From: Halopiger djelfimassiliensis
GTDB lineage: Archaea; Halobacteriota; Halobacteria; Halobacteriales; Natrialbaceae
Assembly: GCF_000455365.1 (NCBI RefSeq)
Contig: NZ_HG315685.1
Location: 582,461 to 646,460, forward strand
Reading direction: 5' to 3'
DNA: 64,000 nucleotides
The notes under the pieces are model-generated. The model saw nothing but the letters and a program-made list of their open reading frames with translations, had not been told where the DNA came from and made no database searches. Of the stretch, positions 45,745 to 52,953 are shown piece after piece; positions within the stretch are counted from its first letter, which is position 1, and every line of letters begins with the position of its first letter. A program made the position numbers and the translations under genes.

Positions 45745-46036
45745 ATGTTACTCGGTTTGCAGGCCCCGACGCAGCGAAAGGCAATCCAGCGAGCGACCCA
45801 GCGGCAGCTACGACTGTATCGGCGGGACGTCGGCAGGTCTTTATTTCGCCAACGCCAATGGTGGATTGCTCCCGCTTCGCGGGGGCGGATGTGTGAGCCG
45901 GAGTGTGTGGTTGGTGCTGTACACTCCGGCTCTGCGCACTTTCGTGCGCGTTTCTGCGTTACGCAAGCAACCCTAAAGAACGTTAGGATATTGACCGGTT
46001 GGTCGGTTTCGATAAAACGCGATGTCCCTACGGGGG
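45745..46036. repeat. Multi-hairpin conserved non-coding block, copy B
   Basis: Same order of elements as copy A: TATA-like cttTATTTcg (about 45840), CCCGC/GCGGG (45871-45883), a perfect 12-bp stem GAGCCGGAGTGT/ACACTCCGGCTC (45895-45932), GCGCAC/GTGCGC (45934-45949), CCTAA-agaacg-TTAGG (45972-45987), then a CCC-tacg-GGG end. Confidence 0.7.
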
Positions 46037-46207
46037 TATCGACGACGCGCCGGCTGGCGTGATTTGCTCCGTGTATTTCTGGTCATTCCGACGGGCATCA
46101 CGGATCGCTTTTCGGTTATCGTCTGTCATCGCTCGGGCTTTCACTCGTTTCATGCGTTCACTGTACTGATAAAACTCTGCCCCAAGCTCGAGGGAGAGTC
46201 GCTCCCG
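46028..46207 (-). pseudogene. Unidentified gene 3' fragment between the hairpin block and the CRISPR array
   Basis: On the minus strand the frame directly after the degenerate CRISPR repeat reads SRERLSLELGAEFYQYSERM, KRVKARAMTDDNRKAIRDAR and RNDQKYTEQITPAGASSIPP then TAG. The charged helical composition looks like real protein, but there is no start (a stop lies within the repeat) and I do not recognise it. The stop falls in the end hairpin of block B. Confidence 0.45.
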
Positions 46208-46498
46208 ACTTCAACCTTCCAAGGGTTCGTCTGAAACCAGCGCGTCCACCACGTCGAACGGCGACCCGGTGCTTCAACCCCACAAGGGTTCGTCTGAAAC
46301 CCGATGGAGACCTCGAGATCGATCTCGCTCCCGGAGCTTCAACCCCACAAGGGTTCGTCTGAAACTGCTTTGAGTGGCTTCGGGATGCTGGTCATCCCGT
46401 GGCTTCAACCCCACAAGGGTTCGTCTGAAACCGGTTTCGAAAGAGCGTATCGACACTGAGCGAAAGCCGCTTCAACCCCACAAGGGTTCGTCTGAAAC
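46208..46498 (-). CRISPR. CRISPR array, 5 repeats and 4 spacers
   Basis: 30-nt repeats at 46208-46237 (degenerate), 46271-46300, 46336-46365, 46402-46431 and 46469-46498; spacers of 33, 35, 36 and 37 nt. On the minus strand the repeat begins GTTTCAGACGAACCC and ends GGGGTTGAAGC, the haloarchaeal type I-B form. The degenerate copy marks the leader-distal end, so transcription is leftward. No cas gene is in the window; Cas proteins would have to act from elsewhere. Confidence 0.95.
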
Positions 46499-46620
46499 CA
46501 TGCGGAAACTCCGCCTGTGAGCACCCATGCAGGGTACTCTCATAAATTGGTTTCCGTCGACCGGGAGTAGCCCTCAGAACCCGGGGGGTCGATGGAAATC
46601 GGAGTCATCGTAATCGGTTC
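46499..46620 (-). promoter_or_regulatory. CRISPR leader with TATA box
   Basis: Region upstream of the first perfect repeat. On the minus strand it contains ccaaTTTATGag (46541-46550), about 43 nt before the repeat, which would start transcription about 18 nt before the first repeat. No gene. Confidence 0.6.
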
Positions 46621-46699
46621 CGACTCCCGTTTCGTCTCTCTCAAACGTCGGATGGAGCTTCGTCGACGGAGTGGGACACGTCGGTTCCTCCGCTGTCTC

Positions 46700-46795
46700 C
46701 CTCGCTACCCGTCTCTATTGCCTCTTGCGCGCTCTCGCCGGCCTCGAAGACGTCTCCCCGACGTCACAACGAACCCGTTTCAACCGGAGTCATCG
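46700..46795 (+). pseudogene. VapC-like C-terminal remnant beside unit C
   Basis: The sequence gacgtcacaacgaacccg, then caaccggagtcat, matches the end of vapC (gacgtcgcaacgaacccg, then gaccggagtga), in frame encoding LPDVTTNPFQPE versus RLDVATNPYRPE. Upstream similarity fades quickly (a weaker match around YCLLRALAGLEDVSP in another frame). It shows that unit C was once flanked by a PIN gene, as unit B still is. 46621-46885 has no other gene. Confidence 0.5.
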
Positions 46796-46885
46796 GGACG
46801 CGTTCCTCTCGGAATCTTCCGACAGCCCAGCAACAACGGCTCGAGAAAAAGGGGAAATCGTCCGTCGATTCGAATCGACGACCGG

Positions 46886-47098
46886 TCACCGATCCGCGTC
46901 GGTCACCGTCACTTCGTCGGGACCGATCACGACGCGGTAGTCCTCGTACTCGAACCGGACGGTAACGTCCGCGTTCGACTCGAGCAGTGCGGCCAACGCC
47001 TCGGGATCGATGGAATCGTACAGCGGTGGCAACGTCGTTCGGTCGCAACCCTCATGGGCCGCGATTCGTGCGAGTGCCGTGACGAGGGTGGGATGCAT
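46886..47098 (-). CDS. Solo HalOD1 output-domain protein, copy C
   Basis: 70 aa, MHPTLVTALARIAAHEGCDR then LPPLYDSIDPEALAALLESN. Same size and 47-nt overlap as copies A and B; an additional ATG lies 9 nt upstream (47107). Confidence 0.75.
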   Translation of the reverse strand: MHPTLVTALARIAAHEGCDRTTLPPLYDSIDPEALAALLESNADVTVRFEYEDYRVVIGPDEVTVTDADR

Positions 47099-47231
47099 CG
47101 TACTCATCGAGGAGTTCGACTACTGTCAGCGCAAACGTTGCGTCGCAGTCCGGACAGGTGGCCGGCTCATCGGTCGTCGTAGTATGAACATCGGTACCAC
47201 AGTCGCAGTGGAGTGTAATTCTCGAGACCAT
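47052..47231 (-). CDS. 59-aa zinc-ribbon protein, copy C
   Basis: MVSRITLHCDCGTDVHTTTT, then TCPDCDATFALTVVELLDEY and a terminal RHGTRTNRGP. The four zinc-ligand cysteines are kept in all copies. Confidence 0.7.
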   Translation of the reverse strand: MVSRITLHCDCGTDVHTTTTDEPATCPDCDATFALTVVELLDEYDASHPRHGTRTNRGP

Positions 47232-47518
47232 ATGTTACTCGGTTTGTAGGCCCCGACGCAGCGGAACGCACTCCAGCGAGTGACCCAGCGACAGCTACGA
47301 CTGTGTCGGCGAGACGTCGGCAGGTCTTTATTTCGCCAACGCCAATGATGGATTGCTCCCGCTTCGCGGGGGCGTATCGTTGAGCCGGAGTGTGGGGTTG
47401 GTGCTGTACACTCCGGCTCTGCGCACTTTCGTGCGCGTTTCTGCGTTACGCAAGCAACCCTAAAGAACGTTAGGATATTGACCGGTTGATCCGGTCGGTG
47501 TCGCTCCGGCGACGGGAT
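47232..47518. repeat. Multi-hairpin conserved non-coding block, copy C
   Basis: Hairpins CCCGC/GCGGG (47358-47370), a perfect 12-bp GAGCCGGAGTGT/ACACTCCGGCTC (47382-47419), a GCGCAC/GTGCGC stem and CCTAA/TTAGG as in B. Shared sequence ends near 47488; a different nested hairpin (GATCC...GTCGC-tccg-GCGAC...GGATC, 47488-47518) takes the place of the end hairpin, 8 nt from the stop of the membrane-protein gene. Confidence 0.7.
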
Positions 47519-47525
47519 CAGGACT

Positions 47526-47789
47526 CTATGTCCAAGGAAAAATCCCTCCGATTGAAATAAGCGCCAATACAGACAAAATAAGAGAAAGAGCGTACTGGTG
47601 ATCGTCCATCCAATCCCGAACACTGGATGACGATAACCAAGATATACAGAGGAGTGAGATAGCGAATAAGCCAATAGCAGTTACAAAGTTATTTATAACA
47701 ATCATCAAGGCACCGACTACGAGCGAGCCGATTCCAGTGATGATAACGCCAATCAGTTGGGATTTTGTTGGATCGTGCCCACTAGACAT
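47526..47789 (-). CDS. Small membrane protein, possible immunity partner
   Basis: 87 aa with three hydrophobic helices (about 11-28, 32-50, 67-84): LIGVIITGIGSLVVGALMIV, FVTAIGLFAISLLCI, SLILSVLALISIGGIF. AT-rich codon use, like the upstream secreted protein gene 69 nt away on the same strand. Size, topology and position fit a bacteriocin immunity protein; this is inference from context only. Confidence 0.6.
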   Translation of the reverse strand: MSSGHDPTKSQLIGVIITGIGSLVVGALMIVINNFVTAIGLFAISLLCISWLSSSSVRDWMDDHQYALSLILSVLALISIGGIFPWT

Positions 47790-47858
47790 AATTATATGTT
47801 TACTAATTATGTATGTATTAAAAACGCCGATTGGGATGTCTATTGGTGTATACAGTGC

Positions 47859-48950
47859 TTATTCACACGGAACAGCAATATACCAATATTCTGTGTCTCC
47901 CCGAGTATTCGTCTCTTCAAATACATACGCATATCTGAAAGTACAACTAGTGTCCTCCTTAAATGCATTTACTAATTCAGTTACTGTACAAGAAGCGACG
48001 GTTGCAACTACACCGCCGCCAACTATAGCAAGTGTACCGGCTCCAGCACCGACGCCAGTTAGGGTGATGCCGATACCACCACCAATAGTTAACGCGCCAC
48101 CATAGGCACACGCTCGTTGCAGATCTACCGTAAAGCTGTACTCTGCATCGATATTATTCATTTCATCTTTGAGATCTTCTGGTGGTTTTCTTTCAGGTGT
48201 TGGATCTAAGTCAACGTTCTCAATTATTGGTTCCGATTGTTCATATGCCTCCTCAGCCCAATCAGAGGCTTCATCCGTTAGGTAATCTGCAGTTTCTGTG
48301 AACGTGTCTGCCGTATTACTTATGATCTCTTTACCAGAATCAATAACTGACTCAGCTGCTTCTCGGATATCACTCCAACCGGGAATGTTTATCTGTGGCT
48401 GAGGGGAGTCTGAAGGATAATCACTAGATCCAGGGAACCGCGCAATATATCCTTTTTCTTCTTCCCTAAGTATTTCATCACTAGTATAAAGTGTTCCAAG
48501 TGGGCGATCTTCATTTGAGGCTCTTACCCAAAGTTCAAGTTCCGAAGCATCACCGCTGACTGAATAGCCAGAAATATCTACTGAAAGCGAGTCATCCTGT
48601 TTGTTATCGGTTGGTATGTGAGCAACAAGACCACTGTCATCGAACCTCTCGTGTTTTTCATCTACTTCATAGACGACACCTTCTTCAAACTGAGGAATGA
48701 AATCACCCTCAACAATCATTTTTTCAACAGAACCGTACTGTTTAGACTTGGTGATCTCATTAATAAAGTGTTCCTTTCTCTCATTAGAGACTTCATGGAT
48801 GTGGTTTTCTTGAGAGTTTTCCTTATCATCAGCAGCAGCAATCCCTGTAACAGCAACTGAACCTAGACCGAAACTAGCGATTGACCGAAGAACATCTCTT
48901 TTGGTTGCATTTCCGTTCGCCACTTCTTTACGACCATATCCATCGGACAT
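47859..48950 (-). CDS. Exported glycine-rich cysteine protein, halocin-like candidate
   Basis: 363 aa. N-terminal export signal (TKRDVLRSIASFGLGSVAVT, a twin-arginine-type motif with Lys-Arg, then GIAAADD). A long hydrophilic middle (about 45-275), then a C-terminal 83-residue part with a glycine-rich hydrophobic run (GGALTIGGGIGITLTGVG and on to about 320) and cysteines at 281, 321, 336 and 362. The layout (Tat signal, long pro-part, hydrophobic Cys-bearing C-terminus) recalls halocin C8 precursors, without evident sequence identity. GC is far below neighbouring genes. A minus-strand TATA-like tttaata lies about 30 nt upstream (about 48980). Confidence 0.6.
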   Translation of the reverse strand: MSDGYGRKEVANGNATKRDVLRSIASFGLGSVAVTGIAAADDKENSQENHIHEVSNERKEHFINEITKSKQYGSVEKMIVEGDFIPQFEEGVVYEVDEKHERFDDSGLVAHIPTDNKQDDSLSVDISGYSVSGDASELELWVRASNEDRPLGTLYTSDEILREEEKGYIARFPGSSDYPSDSPQPQINIPGWSDIREAAESVIDSGKEIISNTADTFTETADYLTDEASDWAEEAYEQSEPIIENVDLDPTPERKPPEDLKDEMNNIDAEYSFTVDLQRACAYGGALTIGGGIGITLTGVGAGAGTLAIVGGGVVATVASCTVTELVNAFKEDTSCTFRYAYVFEETNTRGDTEYWYIAVPCE

Positions 48951-49559
48951 AGCATATGGATGTTATAACACTGCATATTAAACCCTATTATTAAGGGAAT
49001 CTACTAAGTACACATAGTTCATAATTTTAATTTTTAACTAATCGTGTATATGGGTCTCCTCAAATTGTATTAGAATATATAAGGCCCGAATTATCCTACC
49101 GCTGTTCGATTCTTTCCTCAGTCACCAACATCCCTCAAGGAGTCTTATATCTCGAAAAGCGATCCTCCAGTCACAGAATCATTCGAAACGAGTCGTCAAA
49201 GCAGTCCTGAGCAGCACTACCGACGGTCCCGCGCAACGACTCCGCCCCCTCGAGAAACGCGCGGTCGCGATTCGCCTGCGAACCCGTCGTCCACCTCGCA
49301 TGTCGTCCCCGAACACCTGCTGCACGCAATTTATCCTAAAGAACGGGCGGATACTGATCGGTTTGTCGGTTGTCGGACGGACGAACCGCGATGTCTTCGG
49401 GCAGGGGACTCGCGTGGCGCATGCTCTGCGCGCCACGCGAGCGCGAAGACATCCGACCGGAACGGTAGAGCAACGTTTCCCCACCGGTAGGGTGACCGGA
49501 GTCTCGATACCCCCTCGAGTCCACGTCGAATTCCACCGATCGACCAAGGTCTTGCTGTA
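48951..49559. other. Gene-poor region, AT-rich then GC-rich
   Basis: 609 nt. 48951-49170 is AT-rich and holds the promoter of the secreted-protein gene. 49180-49559 is GC-rich with hairpin element D. An ORF at 49179-49547 on the minus strand has an implausible arginine-rich translation and spans the hairpins, so it is not called. Confidence 0.5.
49318..49510. repeat. Hairpin element D, partial relative of blocks A-C
   Basis: Starts with cacgcaatttatcctaaaga then a gatcggtttgtcgg-like stretch shared with block A. It ends in a nested inverted repeat: outer GATGTCTTCG (49390-49399) with CGAAGACATC (49444-49453), inner CGCGTGGCGC (49411-49420) with GCGCCACGCG (49430-49439). It lacks the HalOD1/zinc-ribbon genes. 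Sequence after the hairpin (acggtagagcaacgtttc, accggtagggtgaccgga) is shared with element E. Confidence 0.6.
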
Positions 49560-49880
49560 CTACCGGGGTGGGTCTGCATCGTCACCGAAGCCACTCCCGT
49601 ACGTTTCGAGCACTTCTGTAACGGTGACTTCGTACGCGTCGTACCACTCGGTCCACCGCTGTTTCGCCCGTTTGTGGTCCGGATCCGCTCCAAACGAATC
49701 GAGCGCGTCCAGCGACTCCCAGTAGTAGACGACGAGAACCTCGCCACTCTCGGGGTCGTTCCACGTGCGTTTGCCGAGATACCCGTCCGTCGCTTCGGCA
49801 GCCGCTTGTATCGCGTCGTTCAACTCGTGGAACTCCGCATCGTACTCCCCCGGATCGAGGCGGAACGTAACGAGATACAT
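49560..49880 (-). CDS. Antibiotic biosynthesis monooxygenase (ABM) domain protein
   Basis: 106 aa dimeric ferredoxin-like fold. MYLVTFRLDPGEYDAEFHEL, ATDGYLGKRTWNDPESGEVL and VVYYWESLDALDSFGADPDH follow the ABM pattern, with the W-x-S-x-x-A-L block. Such proteins include heme-degrading and quinol monooxygenases; no specific substrate can be given. The 233-nt gap to the next gene must hold its promoter. Confidence 0.82.
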   Translation of the reverse strand: MYLVTFRLDPGEYDAEFHELNDAIQAAAEATDGYLGKRTWNDPESGEVLVVYYWESLDALDSFGADPDHKRAKQRWTEWYDAYEVTVTEVLETYGSGFGDDADPPR

Positions 49881-50113
49881 CGATACCTGTTCGAGCGTCC
49901 TCGTAGATAAGAATTTTTTCTATGGACGTACGGTCTCGCTACAGGATACTACCTGACCCAGAGTCCGTCTTCCGTTTTTGCTTCTGGCTCGTCTCACCGG
50001 AACCTGCAAATCTATGTATCGCTACGTAATATTCTCGTTATGGTTTCGTTATGACCGACTGAACTGTAATAGAAGCGCTGACACCACGCGAGCGGATCCT
50101 TATTAATTAATAT

Positions 50114-51298
50114 ATGACACGAAACGATGACCCTTCCCACGAGAACCGATTCGCGACGATCGCTGTTGGGGCAACTGAGAACGCGATGCACCCCCACAAA
50201 GGCGGAACAAACGACGTCATCCCCCCGATCCACCTCTCGAGCACCTTCGAGTGGGCCAGCGGGGACGACGCCAATGAACACGACTACTCGCGCGAGAGCA
50301 ACCCGACGCGGGCGGCCCTCGAGGAGCAGTTAGCCCGCCTCGAAGGCGGCGAGCACGGACTGGCGTTCGCCTCGGGAATGGCCGCCATCTCGACGACGAT
50401 GCTGTCGCTGGTCCCGCCGGGAGGGCACCTCGTCTCGTCGGACTCTCTCTACAGCGGGACCGAAAAGCTGCTCACGGAACTCGTCGCCGGGCACTTCGGC
50501 GTCGACGTCGAGTTCGTCGACGCCCGCGAGCCCGAAAACGTCGCCGCGGCAGTCGATTCGGAAACCGACTTGATCTGGGCAGAGACACCGACGAACCCGT
50601 TGCTACGCCTGTGTGATATCCGCTCGATAGCCGACATCGCCGACGACCACGACGTCCCGTTCGGGGTCGACAGCACGTTCGCGAGCCCGTACTTCCAGGC
50701 TCCGCTCGAGTTGGGTGCCGACATCGTCGTCCACAGTACCACCAAGTATCTCAACGGACACTCCGACTCGATCGGCGGTGCCGTCATCACCGATGACGAT
50801 GCGGTCTTCGAGAAGCTGGCGTTTTCCCAGCGGATCGGGCTCGGGAACATGCTCTCGCCGTTCGACTGCTACCTCGTCGGACGAGGCATCAAAACGCTGC
50901 CGGCACGGATGGAACACCATCAGGAGAACGCAATGGCGGTTGCTCGCCTTCTCGAGGGCCACGAGCGGGTCGCCCGTGTCCACTATCCGGGTCTCGAAAG
51001 CCACCCGCAACACGACCTCGCGGCCGAACAGATGTCGGGGTACAGCGGGATGCTTTCCTTCGAGTTCGACGGCACGCTCACCGAAATCGAAGCATTCGTT
51101 GCGGGCCTCGAGATGTTTACCCCCGGGGCCAGCCTTGGCGGCGTCGAGAGCCTCGTCGAGGTGCCGTCGCTGATGATCCCCGACGAGGTCAGCCACGGAT
51201 CGGCCACCGCGGCCGTTCCCGATAACTTGGTCCGGATGTCGGTCGGCATCGAACACGTCGACGACCTCTGCGAGGACGTTCGGACGGCGCTGCCGTAG
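50114..51298 (+). CDS. Trans-sulfuration PLP enzyme (cystathionine gamma-synthase/lyase, methionine gamma-lyase family)
   Basis: 394 aa fold-type I PLP enzyme. PLP Lys211 in STTKYLNGHSD; YSRESNPTRAALEEQLARLE, FASGMAAISTTMLSLV and WAETPTNPLLRLCDI are the family blocks. The exact reaction among CGS, CGL and MGL cannot be set from sequence. The ATG at 50114 lies only a few nt after an AT-rich box (50099-50110), so the promoter or start is uncertain. It lies in the accessory island between elements D and E. Confidence 0.88.
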   Translation: MTRNDDPSHENRFATIAVGATENAMHPHKGGTNDVIPPIHLSSTFEWASGDDANEHDYSRESNPTRAALEEQLARLEGGEHGLAFASGMAAISTTMLSLVPPGGHLVSSDSLYSGTEKLLTELVAGHFGVDVEFVDAREPENVAAAVDSETDLIWAETPTNPLLRLCDIRSIADIADDHDVPFGVDSTFASPYFQAPLELGADIVVHSTTKYLNGHSDSIGGAVITDDDAVFEKLAFSQRIGLGNMLSPFDCYLVGRGIKTLPARMEHHQENAMAVARLLEGHERVARVHYPGLESHPQHDLAAEQMSGYSGMLSFEFDGTLTEIEAFVAGLEMFTPGASLGGVESLVEVPSLMIPDEVSHGSATAAVPDNLVRMSVGIEHVDDLCEDVRTALP

Positions 51299-51420
51299 GC
51301 GCGAACGGGACAGGGGAATTGCGCAGCGCACGCGCCGCGCGAGCGCGAAGACGGACCGATACGGGACGGTAGAACAGCGTTCTTCCACGGTAGGGTAACC
51401 GGAAAATCCGTCTCCGACGT
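51299..51420. repeat. Hairpin element E, relative of D, right side of the island
   Basis: Begins right after the PLP-enzyme stop. It shares caggggaattgcgc with the end of block A, gcgcgagcgcgaagac with D, and acggtagaacagcgttc and cacggtagggtaaccgga with D. GC-rich imperfect palindrome around 51322-51350. The rest to 51582 shows no gene. Confidence 0.55.
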
Positions 51421-51582
51421 CCCCGCTGGGAGTCATGTGCCATTCCCGAGTACGCATGCGAGCACGCTTCGGCCGTGGTCATCGCCTCGAGAGCGCGGTG
51501 CGGCGGAGTCACGACCGTCGGACGGTGGGTTCATAGTCCTCCGGGCGCGACGAAGGGACGAACGCGACGGCGATCGCACGCT

Positions 51583-52455
51583 ATGACCGACGACCGCATC
51601 TACCACGTCGACGGCGAACTCGTGCCCGCGAGCGAGGCGACCGTCAGCGTCGACGACCGCGGGTTCCGGTACGGCGACGGGGCGTTCGAGACGATGCGGG
51701 CCTACGGCGGGACGGTCTTCGAGTGGCAGCGCCACGTCCGACGCCTCGAGCGGACCTGCGAGGCGCTGTCGCTCGAGCACGGACTCACGGCCGCCGATCT
51801 CCGGAGCCGGATCGACGAGACGCTCGCGGCCAACGATCTCGAAGACGCCTCCGTCCGGCTCTCGATCACCCGCGGGGTTCAGCCGGGGAAACTCACCCCG
51901 CAACCGGCGGTCGATCCGACGGTCGTCGTCTACGTCAGCCCGCTCCCGCGGGGTGGACTCGAGGGGAAGCCGGTCTGGGACGAGCCGGCGACCGTCGAGA
52001 CGGTCGAGACGCGCCGCGTGCCCGACGAGGCGGTGCCGGCCGGCGCGAAGACGCACAACTACCTCGCCGGGATCCTCGCCCGGACGGAACTGTCGGAGGT
52101 CGCCGACGAGGCGCTCCTGTGTGATCTGGATGGACACCTCGCCGAGGGGGCCACCAGCAACCTCTTTTTCGTCCGCGACGGCGAGGTTCACACGCCGTCG
52201 ACCGACGGCCCCGTGCTGCCGGGGATTACCCGCGAAATCGTCCTCGAGTTGGCGCGCGAGGTCGATCTGCCGGTCCACGAGGGCCGGTACGAACCGGACG
52301 ACGTGCGTCGGGCAGAGGAGGCGTTTCTCACGAATCGGACGTGGGAACCGCGGCCCATCGAAACGCTCGACGGCGACCCGATCGGCGGCGGTTCCGTCAC
52401 GGACCGCCTCTCGAGACTGTACGACGAGCGCGTCGAGCGGACGTGTTACGAGTAG
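51583..52455 (+). CDS. pabC: Class IV PLP aminotransferase/lyase (PabC-like)
   Basis: 290 aa. DDRGFRYGDGAFETMRAYGG, then AKTHNYLAGILARTELSEVA (PLP Lys in the AKTHNYL block), EGATSNLFFVRDGEVHTPS and LPGITREIVLELAREV are class IV signatures shared by aminodeoxychorismate lyase, BCAT and D-amino acid transaminase. Proposed as the third pab gene because pabB-pabA lie on the same strand just across the island. A branched-chain role is an alternative. Confidence 0.78.
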   Translation: MTDDRIYHVDGELVPASEATVSVDDRGFRYGDGAFETMRAYGGTVFEWQRHVRRLERTCEALSLEHGLTAADLRSRIDETLAANDLEDASVRLSITRGVQPGKLTPQPAVDPTVVVYVSPLPRGGLEGKPVWDEPATVETVETRRVPDEAVPAGAKTHNYLAGILARTELSEVADEALLCDLDGHLAEGATSNLFFVRDGEVHTPSTDGPVLPGITREIVLELAREVDLPVHEGRYEPDDVRRAEEAFLTNRTWEPRPIETLDGDPIGGGSVTDRLSRLYDERVERTCYE

Positions 52456-52509
52456 GTGACCGTCGGCGTTTCGTAACGTTCACGATAGCCGATCGAAAAC
52501 CGGGGGGTG

Positions 52510-52953
52510 ATGGACAGCGACTCACGGATCGCGTCGCTTACGGACGTGCCGACCGAGTCGACGTTTCTCTTTCGTGTCGCCACCGAGTCGGGTGAGAGAC
52601 GGGAGGCGATTCTCGTCCGCGACGGCCGGTCGGCGTCGAGCACGGACGAAGGCGATATCGACGTTCACTGCTGGTTGAATTACTGCCAACACTTCACACA
52701 CATCAAGCTGGACAAGGGAACCGGGGCGGCGATGCGAAACGGCGAACTCGTCTGTGAGAACCACGGCGCGTACTTCGAACCCGACTCCGGCGTGTGCACG
52801 TTCGGCCCCTGTGAGGGGGCAAGGCTGCCCGGACTCGAGGTGACCGTTCGGGACGGCGGCGTCTACCTGACCGACGACGAATACGAGTTCGTCGGTCCCG
52901 GACCGATCGACGACGGCGACGACCTCACGTCGACGTCGAACGTCGAGTTCTAG
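52510..52953 (+). CDS. Rieske 2Fe-2S protein
   Basis: 147 aa soluble Rieske domain. Cluster ligands: Cys59-x-His61 (NYCQHFTH) and Cys82-x2-His85 (LVCENHGAYF). The second half, TFGPCEGARLPGLEVTVRDG, is the usual loop after the cluster. No membrane anchor, so a ferredoxin-type electron carrier or oxygenase component. The GTG 3 nt upstream is an alternative start. Its stop overlaps the convergent DUF7344-like gene by 4 nt. Confidence 0.88.
   Translation: MDSDSRIASLTDVPTESTFLFRVATESGERREAILVRDGRSASSTDEGDIDVHCWLNYCQHFTHIKLDKGTGAAMRNGELVCENHGAYFEPDSGVCTFGPCEGARLPGLEVTVRDGGVYLTDDEYEFVGPGPIDDGDDLTSTSNVEF

Noticed and set aside
46274-46456. 60-codon ORF with repeated FRRTLVGLK
   Set aside because: A translation of the CRISPR repeats and spacers; the repeat pattern comes from the array.
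49179-49547. 122-codon ORF on the minus strand
   Set aside because: Spans the palindromes of element D and encodes an arginine-rich, cysteine-scattered sequence unlike haloarchaeal proteins.
39710-51420. Prophage or integrative plasmid with integrase and att sites
   Set aside because: No integrase, transposase, replication, capsid or tRNA target gene is visible; the island is defined only by content and the related hairpin elements.
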